NCBI RefSeq assembly: GCF_029227915.1
Contig: NC_079886.1
Location: 24,032,501-24,096,500, forward strand
Reading direction: 5' to 3'
DNA from: Hydractinia symbiolongicarpus
Taxonomy: Eukaryota > Cnidaria > Hydrozoa > Anthoathecata > Hydractiniidae
DNA length: 64,000 nucleotides
The notes below the pieces were generated by a model. The model saw only the letters and a program-made list of their open reading frames with translations, did not search any database and had not been told where the DNA came from. Within the stretch, counting starts at the first letter, position 1. Each line of letters starts with the position of its first letter. Below, in pieces: positions 30,601-41,700 of this stretch. The translations under genes and the position numbers were made by a program.

Positions 30601-31402
30601 AACCTTTATGAAACTGTTGTTGGTGTAGAGTTCTCAGTGAGTTTGTATTAGATACAATTTGCTTGCTAAATATAGTTAGCAAAGTCACACGATTCCATAT
30701 ACTTTTTCAATTGTCTTTTGTGTGCTAACAGAGTTAATGCACTGTTTTGTATGTCATGAATAATTTGGTCAAGTTCAGAAAAGTGCAAGAGTTATTGGCA
30801 GAAAACTATAAATTTAACTTAACAGGTCACCCAAGCTTGTCCTTACATATGTGGCATTTTCAGGGAGATAGCATCCTTATTCTATATTGTGTAAAAAATA
30901 TAGGGCTAATAAGAATTGTTCATCATTTAGAGGTACATCATGATATCCTCAAGTCAGTACTATACTAATCAAATTTGTCAGTTCACCTCCCATAAAATTA
31001 TCAAACCACAATTATAGTTAAAAATTAGGATTAATTAGGATATTATCAGAGTTAATTTGCCCTATTATTGTCTGGAAAATTAAAACAATTGATAGCTAAA
31101 ATTGCTTCTTTTAAGTACCATTGATTTCACCTTAATGCATGCTTTAATTAATTACCATATTTAATTACATTAATTCATCAAATAAATAATTTGATGATTA
31201 CTGCTTTCATTATCATACTAGCTAGCTAGCCAGGTCGAACTCACCAGTTGTTACTTCTCTCTTGATGTTCAGCTACAGAAAAACCAAATAAACTGCCTTC
31301 TGGTCCAGTCTTTAAAACAGAATATTCATAGTCCAAATTAAAGGAAAATACAAGATTTGCAAATGCAATAAAGCTTGAAAAATGCAAAGTATTGCCGATC
31401 AT
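15603..31402 (-). CDS. Integrin alpha subunit (no I-domain)
   Basis: A single-pass matrix or cell-adhesion receptor chain that pairs with an integrin beta. The 34 exons in gene order are 31402-31245, 29170-29028, 28372-28293, 27244-27112, 27038-26965, 26816-26756, 26470-26387, 26280-26233, 26128-26088, 25974-25906, 25609-25551, 25216-25114, 24997-24895, 24780-24686, 24266-24158, 23962-23917, 23291-23190, 22473-22403, 22307-22159, 21376-21185, 20984-20917, 20802-20664, 20158-20093, 20006-19930, 19828-19739, 19658-19556, 19379-19272, 18402-18346, 18231-18193, 17528-17373, 17028-16909, 16670-16566, 16248-16120 and 15698-15603. Every phase matches, and the product is about 1,090 aa. It has a signal peptide (1-20) followed by mature FNLDYEYS, an FG-GAP propeller with NNWIIAGAPKA and SCAHRYEYYG, and three Ca-binding loops near 312 (DSNSDG), 378 (DLNRDG) and 446 (DLDNNG). 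It then has leg domains, a furin-type RQRR at 908-911, a transmembrane segment at about 1038-1058, GFFKR at 1061-1065 and a 25-residue tail. A 21-nt candidate exon near 18980 was left out. Confidence 0.93.
16300..16535. repeat. (GAAT)n tetranucleotide array in integrin intron
   Basis: An imperfect tgaa/gaat/aata tetranucleotide array fills the intron between the last two extracellular exons and the transmembrane exon. Because of its 4-base period it reads open in several minus-strand frames (SFIH-like peptides), which mimics coding sequence. It is not coding. Confidence 0.95.
19430..19540. repeat. CAA/ACG-type trinucleotide array
   Basis: An imperfect trinucleotide microsatellite (caa, cga, gac, aac triplets) lies just downstream of the donor of the 19658-19556 integrin exon. 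It reads open on the minus strand as Val- or Cys-rich peptides, which are artefacts. Confidence 0.9.
22836..23152 (+). mobile_element. tRNA-derived SINE in integrin intron
   Basis: A pol III promoter is visible: an A-box-like TGGTAGCCTTGTGGTAG from 22839 and a B-box-like GGTTTAAACC at 22885-22894, about 35 bases apart. A unique body of about 240 bp follows and ends in an AATA-type tail at about 23135-23150. The tRNA-like head, body and short-repeat tail are the layout of a tRNA SINE. The inserted strand is opposite to the integrin gene. Flanking duplications were not resolved. Confidence 0.65.
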
Positions 31403-33156
31403 GTCTTTATTGCAATGTCAACTTGATCGTCCCTTTCCTCCAAGGATTGTTCTTATCGTCGTCTCGGCCTTGACTGTTTTGGTTTCAAAAAAAAGATATG
31501 TTTGTTCTGTAAAATATATAAAACAATACAAAGGAAATTAAAGGGGTAAACCACGGGCGCTGATTAGCTAACCTTGCTTTCTGTCAATTGTGGACAATAA
31601 GAACCAAACGTACGGAGAAAAAAGATAACTTGCCGAACCACACCGCCCGTATATGAGAAACAAGACTGCAAGGGCGATGTTGTAAGCTCATCAACATTTT
31701 TTGCTGATAAATTTGATAAAAGTAAAAAACTTAAAAAAGGAATTTAAAGCTCCTCAAAATGTTTTATTTTTCTCCAGATGATGTTGGGTATAATGCATTT
31801 TAGGTTCTAAATTATTTTAGTAAACAGAAAATTGCTTGTGCTATACAAGACTTTATTTTTCCGGAAACCTGGCGCACGCGCAGTAAAAACAAAACAAATC
31901 GTTTAGGAAAAGCAAATGCTGTTCGATCAGTTCAGTGTTTTTCTTCAAGCACATAAACTCAGTGTCGCACAATTATTCAAATAACATTCCCAGACTCCGA
32001 AATCATTAAATCATGGTGGGAAAATGGTGTTGGGCATATGCAACGTAAAGTATGCAGCTTCATATTTCTATTTATTACAACTCGCATTAGCAATTTGACC
32101 TCTTTTATGTTTTTTAGGAAGAAATTTTCTTTCTTTTCACATCTTCCTTATAAAAACACAAAATAAAAACACTTAGATTGATTAAATTAGTATTTCACCG
32201 GACTGTGCGTGGCATACTAGCCGGACTCTGCATTGCATTAAAAAAATATCACATATGTAGCTAGTTGTTCAAAAAAACTCATGCAACTATTATTCCAAAA
32301 CTATATAGCATACAATAATACTCTTTTTTTTCTATTTTTATACACATATAAATGACAGAATTGTTATTTTTGCTTCTTGTTCTTTTTTTATAGTAGGCGT
32401 GCTGAGCCTTCTTTTCTTCTCTTTTTAGTTTCTTTCTCTCTCTGTCTCTCTTGTCATATCCTTTTAACTTAGTAGCCACATTTTTTAGTTTATCTATTAG
32501 TGGTTTATGTGGCTCCCTAACGGAAATTTAAGATATATAACTTATGTATTTATATGTTTATTTTATATTTTATTATGCTTTGTAAGAGTTGTTAGCATGA
32601 AATAAACTTTATTAATTGACTGATACTACAAAAAATATCTTCAGTTCATTTTATGACATCTATTTATGTATATTCCATTTTGCATTGTTATCATTACCCC
32701 CCTCGACCTGATACTTTTAATATCTCAACCCAAACAGGAGTGTCTTTTTCTGAAGATGGATGGATGAGGATAAGAGTTTTTATTTCTATATATTTAAATT
32801 TTTGCGATAACATTCTAAAGTTTACTAGCCTGACAGTTTTTATTCCATTTTTCAAAATTTATTTCCTATCAATAGGCTAAAGGAATTGGTTTAGCTTTAC
32901 CTCAGTTTCCACAGAAGTATCATGCAGAAAATTTGTACTATTCATTATATATTATTTTACCTCCACACCCTTGGGGGATGCTTCTCATACTCATGCTACC
33001 ATGCAAAACGCTCTTTGGAGGTTATTTTAAAAATCCCTGCCCCATTGCATAATGTCTACTATAACACACAAGTCAAATAAGCTATTTTTTATAGTGATTG
33101 ATTACAACAATGTGATAATTCAAGCTGTAACCACCTCCTTCTTGTGATCACTGCAA
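31403..33156. other. Integrin 5' flank and intergenic DNA
   Basis: The first few hundred bases should hold the integrin promoter and 5' UTR. A short frame begins at the ATG at 32014 (MVGKWCWAYA) just before a GTAAAG donor-like site, but its phase does not join the next candidate exon. The minus-strand frame at 32279-32479 is Lys/Arg-rich low complexity. Nothing else is supported. Confidence 0.45.
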
Positions 33157-33309
33157 ATGCACCAATTTCTCTGTTTAGGTGCCTCATTGAGCAAAGTAAA
33201 GAAACAAGCAAGGCCATACTGGAGGGTTGCACCTGGAACTAATGTAGAGTATTCGGTGATTCCGTTCAGCTTTGTTGCCATAGTGATGATTTACATTTTG
33301 CTTAATTGA
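33157..33309 (+). CDS. Possible 50-aa single-pass membrane peptide
   Basis: The frame from ATG at 33157 to TGA at 33307-33309 encodes 50 aa: a basic N-terminal half (KVKKQARPYWRVAPG) and a clear C-terminal hydrophobic helix (SFVAIVMIYILLN). It resembles tail-anchored or small mitochondrial membrane proteins in layout, but I recognise no family. A tttag acceptor at 33174-33178 inside the frame means it could instead be the last exon of a spliced gene. It may be real or chance. Confidence 0.3.
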   Translation: MHQFLCLGASLSKVKKQARPYWRVAPGTNVEYSVIPFSFVAIVMIYILLN

Positions 33310-34097
33310 CGAATGGCATTTGTGCTACATCCACCATTTTTAAAATTTAGCTGGGTGAAAACAAACCTATTGTGTAGGGGCAAGAATGCTAAAAAAATGT
33401 GGAAATAGAAGAATAATTAGCTAACGAAAGGTAACCACAATAAAAAACTGTCTGGAAATGATGCTTATCTATCTAGATTTTGCTCCAAAAAATTATCTTC
33501 ACTCAAACTTCCTAACATTGTTCTTAAAACTCCAAAATGTGTTTAGCTCTGCATTTTCTTCACCTAAAATACAGAAAACTTTTCACCTCCAAAAAAATTA
33601 GTATGAAGTCAAACCGAATCGCCGAATATATATGCAATGGGAACGAGGTTGCAGCTGCGAAAAGAATAAACAGAAAATGTTGGTGCTGGGGTGCATGTGC
33701 AAAACATTTCAGAAAGTGTTTTAGATATTCTTTAGGTGATTTTTCTCAGACCTTTCTTTTTTGAAAGAAAAGTTTAGGACAATACTGCAATTTGTTAAGT
33801 AAACTGAGGTACACAGCTTCCATTGGCCTTATTGCAGTAATCACCACATAAAATAGAAAAGTATAAATGACAAGTAAATGTGTATAAATGATAATTTAAA
33901 AGTTTGCAACGCCACATCAGAAATGGTGAAAGAGGCTTGTGTGATACAACATAGAACATTTATACTAATTGTTTAATAAATCCATTAAAAAAAAACAAAA
34001 AATTTGCTTAAAAGAGAGTTTTTTAAACAAGAGAATTTATATATATGCAATAAGTAAAGTTTATCTGAAACAATTCAATATATCTTTGTTTGATTTT
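33310..34097. other. Intergenic stretch
   Basis: No gene, RNA or repeat of note is visible. The 75-codon frame at 33537-33764 has no recognisable domain. Confidence 0.4.
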
Positions 34098-35215
34098 TTC
34101 ATCGTCAACGTTCGTTTTCCATGCTAGTATGGGTTTAACGTAGTATATTAATAACTCACTTCCAAGTTAGATCTAAACTCAAACTCCTCTAGATAGATGT
34201 GCATATTTACATGGCTAGCCTCACAAATGCTGAGGGATATACCCTGTGTAATATTTCCAGGGAGGGGCCATGGCTTAGATGGAGAGTCCTAGAGTATTTA
34301 ATGCTCATTTTGAGCTACGCAGACCTAATTAGAGCCCAGGCTCTACTAGACAACTCCAAGCAACATCCAACGGCTCACACAGTGTGCCATCTCCCCAATT
34401 TCTTGGCTTGGGTTAACCCGGGGCTATGGTAACATTCGCTCACCCATGTTGGATTGCCATCAAGAAGAATCTACCCCCGGTCTCCCGCACAGAGTACGAA
34501 AGCTATAACCGCTAATCTACGGCCTGCCACTGCATCAAGTCTGTCCTTATTACCTACTGCTAAGTCTTTTTGGTCTGCCGTGGGCTTTCCTCAAGAAACT
34601 ATCAATTCTCTGCACTTTCTTACTCAATTATTTTTCTCCATTCCTTCCATTTGTCCCAACCAACTCCTTCTTATCTGGATAACATTTTTAAATGCTACGG
34701 ATACCTTGCCCACTTCTTAGCTCATTTGAACTCTTTCTGTGTCTCAGACTGACATTACATATCCACCTAGTTATTATAATATCATTCTTTTTTAAACAGT
34801 CAAGATCGTCACTGTCCATGTCTCACTGCCATATAACATAACACTTCTTACACAGGCCTCATACAACCTACCTTTCACCTCAATAAACAAGACTCTGCTA
34901 GTCAACCAAGGCAGTAACTCGCTGAACTTTTTCAAAGTAGATCTAATCCTACAAATAACACTTCTTTCAACACCCCCTTTACTACCCAACATAAAACCTA
35001 AGTAACAAAAGCTCTAACCTATCTCTAACTAACCACTGTTGTGCATCATTAAAGCTGAAAATAATTCATTGTCTGTAATCTCATCTTTGCAATGCTTGCA
35101 TACAAACTGAATTTCAGCTCTTAACCCTACCAATACCAGTACAAATCTTATGTACCCAATGCTAAGTCTGACAAAATATGAGTTACTACCAATCCCTTTC
35201 CTGTGAAGTTAATGA
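34098..35215 (-). mobile_element. Decayed LINE copy A (5'-truncated)
   Basis: The 3' end of a non-LTR retrotransposon on the minus strand. The frame at 34792-34992 encodes the RT C-terminal signature LYEACVRSVMLYGSETWT. The stretch at 35000-35200 matches the zinc-finger-like segment of copy B (54726-55301). The 3' tail (34098-34140, attcgttttccatgctag on the plus strand) is shared with copy B. A tRNA-type SINE interrupts it at about 34195-34530. Frames are broken throughout, so it is dead. It retains the LYEACVRS block that copy B has lost. Confidence 0.8.
34195..34530 (-). mobile_element. tRNA-derived SINE nested in LINE copy A
   Basis: Copies A and B align on either side (cctct then atcaagtctgtcc), but copy A has about 335 extra bases between. 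Read on the minus strand, the insert starts with a tRNA-like head: GTAGATTAGCGGTTATAG, then GTACTCTGTGCGGGAGACC and GGGGGTAGATTC as a decayed B box. An unrelated body of about 250 bp follows. It is younger than LINE copy A. Confidence 0.65.
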
Positions 35216-35520
35216 TTTAACAATATGTAACTGTATTTATATATGCATAATTAGCACTTATACTCAAGATATAAGTTAAAGTTTGTCTGTTTCTTGTTTG
35301 CTTTGTATAGGTGTTTATATTTGCTGTGTATAAACGACGTAGTAAGGTTATTACGTGCCAACCAAACAAACTGTCCTCTTTCAACCCTCTTAGATTTTGC
35401 TTAAACTTTGTTTATTTGATAAGATAGTATGACAATATCTTATTTTGTTCCAGATATTTTGCTGTTAAAACTTATTCTGCCAACAACAAATTCTAAACTT
35501 GGTGGTTCAAGAAGAAAATT

Positions 35521-35627
35521 TTCAGAAATGATTCTAGAGTAGTTTTAAAGATATAATATCCTAAATTATGGATTATCCAAAATTTAGTATATTATATCTT
35601 TAAAACTACTCTAGAATCATTTCTGAA
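35521..35627. repeat. 47-bp near-perfect inverted repeat (hairpin)
   Basis: The left arm 35521-35567 and right arm 35581-35627 are reverse complements with one mismatch, separated by a 13-base loop. Arms begin ttcagaaatgattctagag. A minus-strand open frame (35592-35927) ends within the right arm. The near identity implies a recent inversion-duplication or a conserved stem. Confidence 0.95.
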
Positions 35628-35927
35628 AGTTTTCAAAGTGAAAGTACGCCTTTGGTTAACTTCAAAATACAAAAAAATTGCATCTTTGGAAAAACATATC
35701 CTTAAAAGTGGCTTATTTTCAGAATCATATTTATAACCTAAAGGGACGGTTTTGGAGCCAGTTTTTAAAGCAGTTTTAAAGATGGCCAAAACCATCAACT
35801 CACTAAAGCTCTCTAGCTTGAGGGCTGTAGAGGTGTTACTTCTCTTGATGTGTATGGATGCTAAACAGCGTTTAGATTGTGTAGTTGCACTTGCAAACGT
35901 ATGCCATAGTTGCTGATACAAGGTCAT
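35592..35927 (-). pseudogene. Unrecognised 111-codon open frame beside the hairpin
   Basis: The frame is open for 111 codons with protein-like composition (MTLYQQLWHTFASATTQSK, later TVPLGYKYDSENKPLLRI). It ends at a TAA inside the right arm of the 47-bp inverted repeat. I recognise no domain. It may be a decayed transposon fragment, or chance; no neighbouring exons could be joined. Confidence 0.2.
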
Positions 35928-38714
35928 GCTGATGTCAGCAATAAGTGTTTGGATTAAACCAGATAACCTATGTTACAACTCCACTGTGAACATTGATTTT
36001 TGACAAGTTCAAATTCTGTAAATCTAATATAGTACTAGCAAAGATAACTACTAGTGGCAAAAGACTTGGGTGCATGTGGCAACTTCATATTTTCTCTTAA
36101 TCTTTTAATGCAGAAAAACATTTGAAAAGAAAATATTCTAAAACATTGTAATGACATCATTAATAACCCGAAATCTGAAATGTGTATAACTTCTGTTGTA
36201 TAAGCCTTTCTTCAGCTTTTATTTTGTTGATACTTACTTACTTTTAATAGTTTTTGAAGCGATGCTTTAAGATTATCATTAAAAATGATTGTCTTCATTG
36301 ACCATGTATGCGACCCTATAAAACGACAAAAGGCACAAGTCTCACCCAGTCATGTTCGTTGCCTTAAAGTACAGGTTTTTGAAAATCAACAATTTTGTAG
36401 AATTTTTAACTCCATCTGTTTATTTCTGAAGGCAGCCATATTCAACTAAAACTAAAAAAGTTAGAAAAAGCCTTAACTCTGATTCACATTCTTTTTTTAC
36501 CATAGACTAAGAGGTCTATCTCAATTTAAAGGTTTTTTCATAGGTTAAAGGTTTTTTGTGTAGAAAATACGTTTTTGTAATTATCTCAAAATGACACAAA
36601 TATAGTTGTGTCCTTTATACTTTAAGGGAACAAATGTAAAAGTGAATTTAAATTGGCCCTTCTATTTGCAGTTAGCCTTATTATTAGGAGCTTATCTGGA
36701 ATTTTAGACAGAACAATGTAAGAATCGTGCTGTTGATGAACAGTGTGTAGGTCTTATAAACAAGGCTTTATGTTAATTGTCCTGTGTCAACTTTTTTATT
36801 GATCGTATTATGTATTCTTTCCAACTTTCAATGGTTTTCCTTTTTCCCTTTGTTTCCTATTGCAGATTAATTTATATTGTGAACTAACTTTTTATAACTT
36901 TAAATTTTGAAATGCAAGTTGATAGCAACATTTGAAAGGTCTTGGACATTTACTGTCATGGCTGAACATGGCTTGATATCATAGAGTAACAAAAACATTT
37001 TTGGAAGAATTTGAGGAATTTGTATGTCATTTAAATTAGTACCTAGAATATTTTCAAAATTAGGAGTTTTAATTAGCTTTTAAGTCTTACGCAAAGTGTC
37101 TAGTGATTTACAAAAAGGGGATTTGATAATATTAGCTACTGATCTAGTATAGGAGAGTGGAATGCTGAGATATAAAATAGATTTATATCTTTAATGAACA
37201 GCCCAAGATTTTCGTAATCTATACCTTAACGAAACAAATTATTTGTGAAAGTAAAAAACAAGAAATTTAAGTTCATGAACAGAACGTAATCTTAAATTTC
37301 AATTCATTCAGAAACGATGGTGTATAACAAATACTTGTTCTTTTCTATCACTGTGTTTCTTTTGTTTTTCAAGTCATGTTTGAAGAATTTGAATCGTGAA
37401 TATTTTCATTCTACCTTCCACTAGTTGCTTAGTTTTTAGTCAATATCTTGATCAAAAGTTCCTTAATGGTTTAACTAATTTTAACATTTATGTAAGAAGG
37501 GAAAAGAAGAAGTCTTATTTTTTTGGAAAAAGCAAGTTGTTAAAATAAATTGAAGTGTTCAATTAAGAGTTTTTCTAGTTTTTTTTTCTTGGAGTTTGAT
37601 GTCTTGTGTTTTAAAAGCAGATGCTGTATCACCTGTCAACCACAATTGATTCTAATCATAATCAATATTAACATTTTTTTATCTCTGCAAGCGTGGTGTA
37701 TCTCATTATATATATATAAATCAGGTCTCATAAGGTTGTTTTGTTATACCTGCATTTAAACAGCCAAACCAGAGTGCAGTTGTCCAATAATTGATCTTGG
37801 ACTATTCTACATGTATTATTCTACCCTAAATTGTTATGTTAATGACTGTTTGAAATTTTTATTATGTTATATTACCAACTTCAGTTGATTAAATTTTTTT
37901 CTATCTATTGTCTTTAAGTATTGTTAATTCTTAAATGACTTTTTTTGTTCTGGTAAATTACTCTTACATAATATCCTATCATGTTTTATGGTCATGTTTA
38001 TTATGCACTATTTCAATGTATTCGCAAGATTATCACTTAGAAATAGATTTGTTTAGATTGTTACAAATATATTTTAATTTAACTGTTACTTCAGGTAATA
38101 CTGGTCTATATTCCTAATAACCTTATTATTGACTTTTCTATTAGTGCTAGATTAACAGGATCCAACAAATATAATAACATTGTGTATGGATTTAAAGTTT
38201 GATTTTAAGCCTATGCTATAGACAGGTTTCTGTGACATTTATTACTTTTTAAGATAAAAACTTATCTTCATTTATAGGTCGTAATTACATGTACTTTAAA
38301 AATTTTATGGATATAATAGGAGGGAACACGTTTCATGTAAGCCTCTACCATACCAAATAATTGGTTAATATATTAATTTGTTTGCACTGTTTTTGGTAAC
38401 AACTGCCAACTTTCTTCTTTGCTATTTAATAAAATATGTGTAACATTTGTGAAAATATGAGAAAAATTTTCTTTTAATAATTATTTTATAATCTTTAATG
38501 TTGATTCCTGTAAAAAAGGATAAAAGTGTAATTAAAATGCATTATAAACCTTCGATACAAACTACAAAGAATTTTTAAAAAATTTTTAACAGAACTCAAA
38601 ATTATCTAATCAAAATATTATAATATAATGTTTTTGTTTTTCAGGTGATCAATGCATCGTTTTTATAGTCTTGTTTTGCGTGATTGATTCTTCATTGTTG
38701 TCATTGTCAATTCC
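35928..38714. other. Region upstream of FBXL20
   Basis: No gene is visible. The part ending at the AG at 38642-38643 looks like a 5' UTR intron of FBXL20: a T-rich tract, then tcag. A 5' UTR segment of about 70 bases contains an 11-codon upstream ORF (38652-38687). The promoter is not located. Confidence 0.45.
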
Positions 38715-41700
38715 ATGTCGTCAAGCTATCCAGTCAGAGTTTACACTGGCAGTGCTGGAAGCAAAAGTAGATTCAAGTTTAATGTAAGTATCTTTACCTT
38801 GGTTACTTGTTTATAACTTGATTCTAAACTCCTTACTTCCATATACTTTCTTTTGTGTTATTAAACTATTCAATGTTATAATTTTACAATTATATACCTA
38901 TACAAAAGTGTAAGTCAGAAATATATTGGCAAACTATAGATATTCAGTCCCACATAGGATTCACCTTTAAAAAGTCTTCTTTTACTCAAGCAAAATCCAC
39001 AAAATTGGTCCTGTGCTTTTAGCTTAAATTTAGTTTGCTAAATTTTTAAACCTTGATTATTTCAAAATTTTGAACCTATACTCATACACATCTTATATTT
39101 CTGCACATGTACTGGCATTACTCATAACACTTTAAGATTAAAAAGAATCAATTATGATTCAGAATTATTTCTCGTGCTTTGAGAGAGATATTATCATCAC
39201 AATCCACTATGGGCTTACTTCCTTGAATCAATTAAAGAGACATGCCAATATTAAACTATTTATTCAAAGTTTATTCTGTTGGGCAAGCTGGATACTGAAA
39301 TGATAACATCTGTTTTGAAGCTATTTCTTTCTTTTTAACATTTTTGATTTAAAAAGACTCAACATTGATTTACTGATAGATATAGACATTTTCTTACAAG
39401 TTTTTTTTGTGATTTTTTATATTTTTAGTCTAATTTGATGTAAAAAGTTTATTTTATTAAGGTTAATAGAGAAGGTGTCAAGTCGATGAATTCTATCTTA
39501 TCAATATTTAATCACAAACATGCTTTTATTCTTTCCGTGGTTAGAATATACAAGGTGTTAAATTTTGAAGTCGTTTTTCTGACTATACAAGAACCTGTTT
39601 ATTAGCAGATAAAGGATTCATGTGTTTTTTGATGAGTTTTTTTGCTTATATTCATTTTACACATTTTTAACAACCTTGTACTTATTATTAGCAAGAATAT
39701 GTAATTAAAATGTTTCTAAACTTCAATGATTTTTCAAAAAGTTGTTTGACAAACACAGAGTACAGTTTAAAGTCATTTGTTGTGGAACTGAAGCATGTCA
39801 TTTATTCATCAAATAAAAGAGAAAAAGTAGTTAGGTTAAGACTCCATGCGACTAAGGTTTGTAGTGAGTTAATTTATCCATATATCTATTTCTGTAATTT
39901 TATCTAGATATAATTTTACATGATCCTTTCCTTCGAAAAAAGGTTTTTACCACTACCCTGCTTGCATTAATGAAATAATTTCTTGCTGTTACTGACATTG
40001 TTTTTATTGTTTTTGTTGTCGTTGTCATTGTCGTTGTCACTGTTGTTGTTGTTGTTGAACTAATTAAGACAGTATGTTTATTGCATGATTGGAGAAGTGA
40101 CACTCAGTATTTACCAAACATCAATGCTACTATCATTCATATTATCTATCAACATTGTCTAAAAAAGAAAATAGTAGCTACATCATATTAATTTAGTTCA
40201 AAACCTTAAAAATTGTGTTTTTAGCCTCAATGCTCTCTGTTAAACGTATAGCATATTGCGCAGGAAAGAAGGTGTAGCATTAAATATTTATCAGTTGTTG
40301 CTTTGGACATTTTTAAACTGTTTTTAGCTCTTTATTTATTACTTTATTTGTTTAATTGCTATAACAAAATCTTATCCCTGGCTAGTACACATATTGGTAA
40401 TGTTATGATATGACTTTATTTAGGGTTTTCTGGAGGAATCAGTAACAGGTCTAATAAACAAGAAATTACCCAAAGAGTTGCTGTTAAGGTATTTTCCAAA
40501 TTTTCTTTAACAGTGATTTATTCTGACCTGGGGCTAAACTTGCACTTTAGGGCAAATTTTATTAGACACAAGTCAAGATTAAACTTTACTGATAGCCTAT
40601 TAAATATGATTTTTTATATGTTGATGATGACATGTTATGTCAATGAAGATGACATGTGTCAATTGTGGTAGACACATGTGCTTCCACCAGTATGGCAGAT
40701 GCAAAAGATTTAATAATTTTGGTGGCAGTAATTTTAGTAGAAGCAAAATCAGTATACTGCCTAATATAGTTTTCAAAAATATTTCAAAAGGTATTTTTTA
40801 AAAGCATGTCATACAAGACACAATTTTCATACTCACTTTTGGATAATAAATTTTTTAAATTTTAGTGGAGTTGTCCACAAAAAAATCTGCAAAAAATGTC
40901 ATTATTTTCCTATCTTTCATAATTTAGGAGTATAAGCTGATTGTGATACTAATACATTTTAAAATTATGACATTTAACATTATAATATCTTTTCTTTTTA
41001 GAGTATTTTCATATTTGGACATTGTCAGCTTATGTAGATGTGCTCAAGCCTCCCGGGTAAGTAAAGTGATACTGTCTCTTTGAACTGCTATGATACAAAA
41101 GATGGAATATTTTAAGAAACTTTTAATAAGATTTTCGTGCGCTGTTTACATTCGCCAATTCATTAATTACTCATATTTTCAGGTTATTATGCTTACATTT
41201 ATTTGAAACGATTTATTTTTTATTACCAATGAAAGCACATGCATTTTAAAGTTCCCAAACAGTAAAAATCATTAATTTTAAAAGCAATTTCATTGGTGCT
41301 GTTTTTAAGACAAGATTTGAAATATTGAGAATTTGAAATTAGTACTTAAATATGAAGTAAGTGTCATAAGTGAGGATAAAAAATATCAGATGGCAGCTAC
41401 TGCTAAAAATCATTAGTCAGCTGAAATTTTTGTTTGCCCCACAAATGCCCCTTTCCTCGTTGCAGGACCCTTATTGGTTTGCAGCACCTTTATTGACCCT
41501 CGACGTTTTTTTTATGGACCTTAGAGAGATCACGAAAAGAATAGTTGGCCTAACTGATAAAACTTGAATGTTAAACGACATTTTCAAAATCTAAATTGTT
41601 TGAACATTATAACCAATTTTAAAATTATCTACAAAATTAAAGCTTGACTTAAGCTTAGCAAAGGGTGCAATTCTTTAACTGTCATAGTTTCAAACCAGCG

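Noticed and set aside
31860-32060. First exon of a gene joined to the 33157 ORF
   Set aside because: The only donor-like site (after ATGCAAC) leaves phase 2, which does not fit the 33174-33178 acceptor and its reading frame.
32279-32479. Lys/Arg-rich minus-strand frame
   Set aside because: Low-complexity purine-rich sequence with no partner exon or domain.
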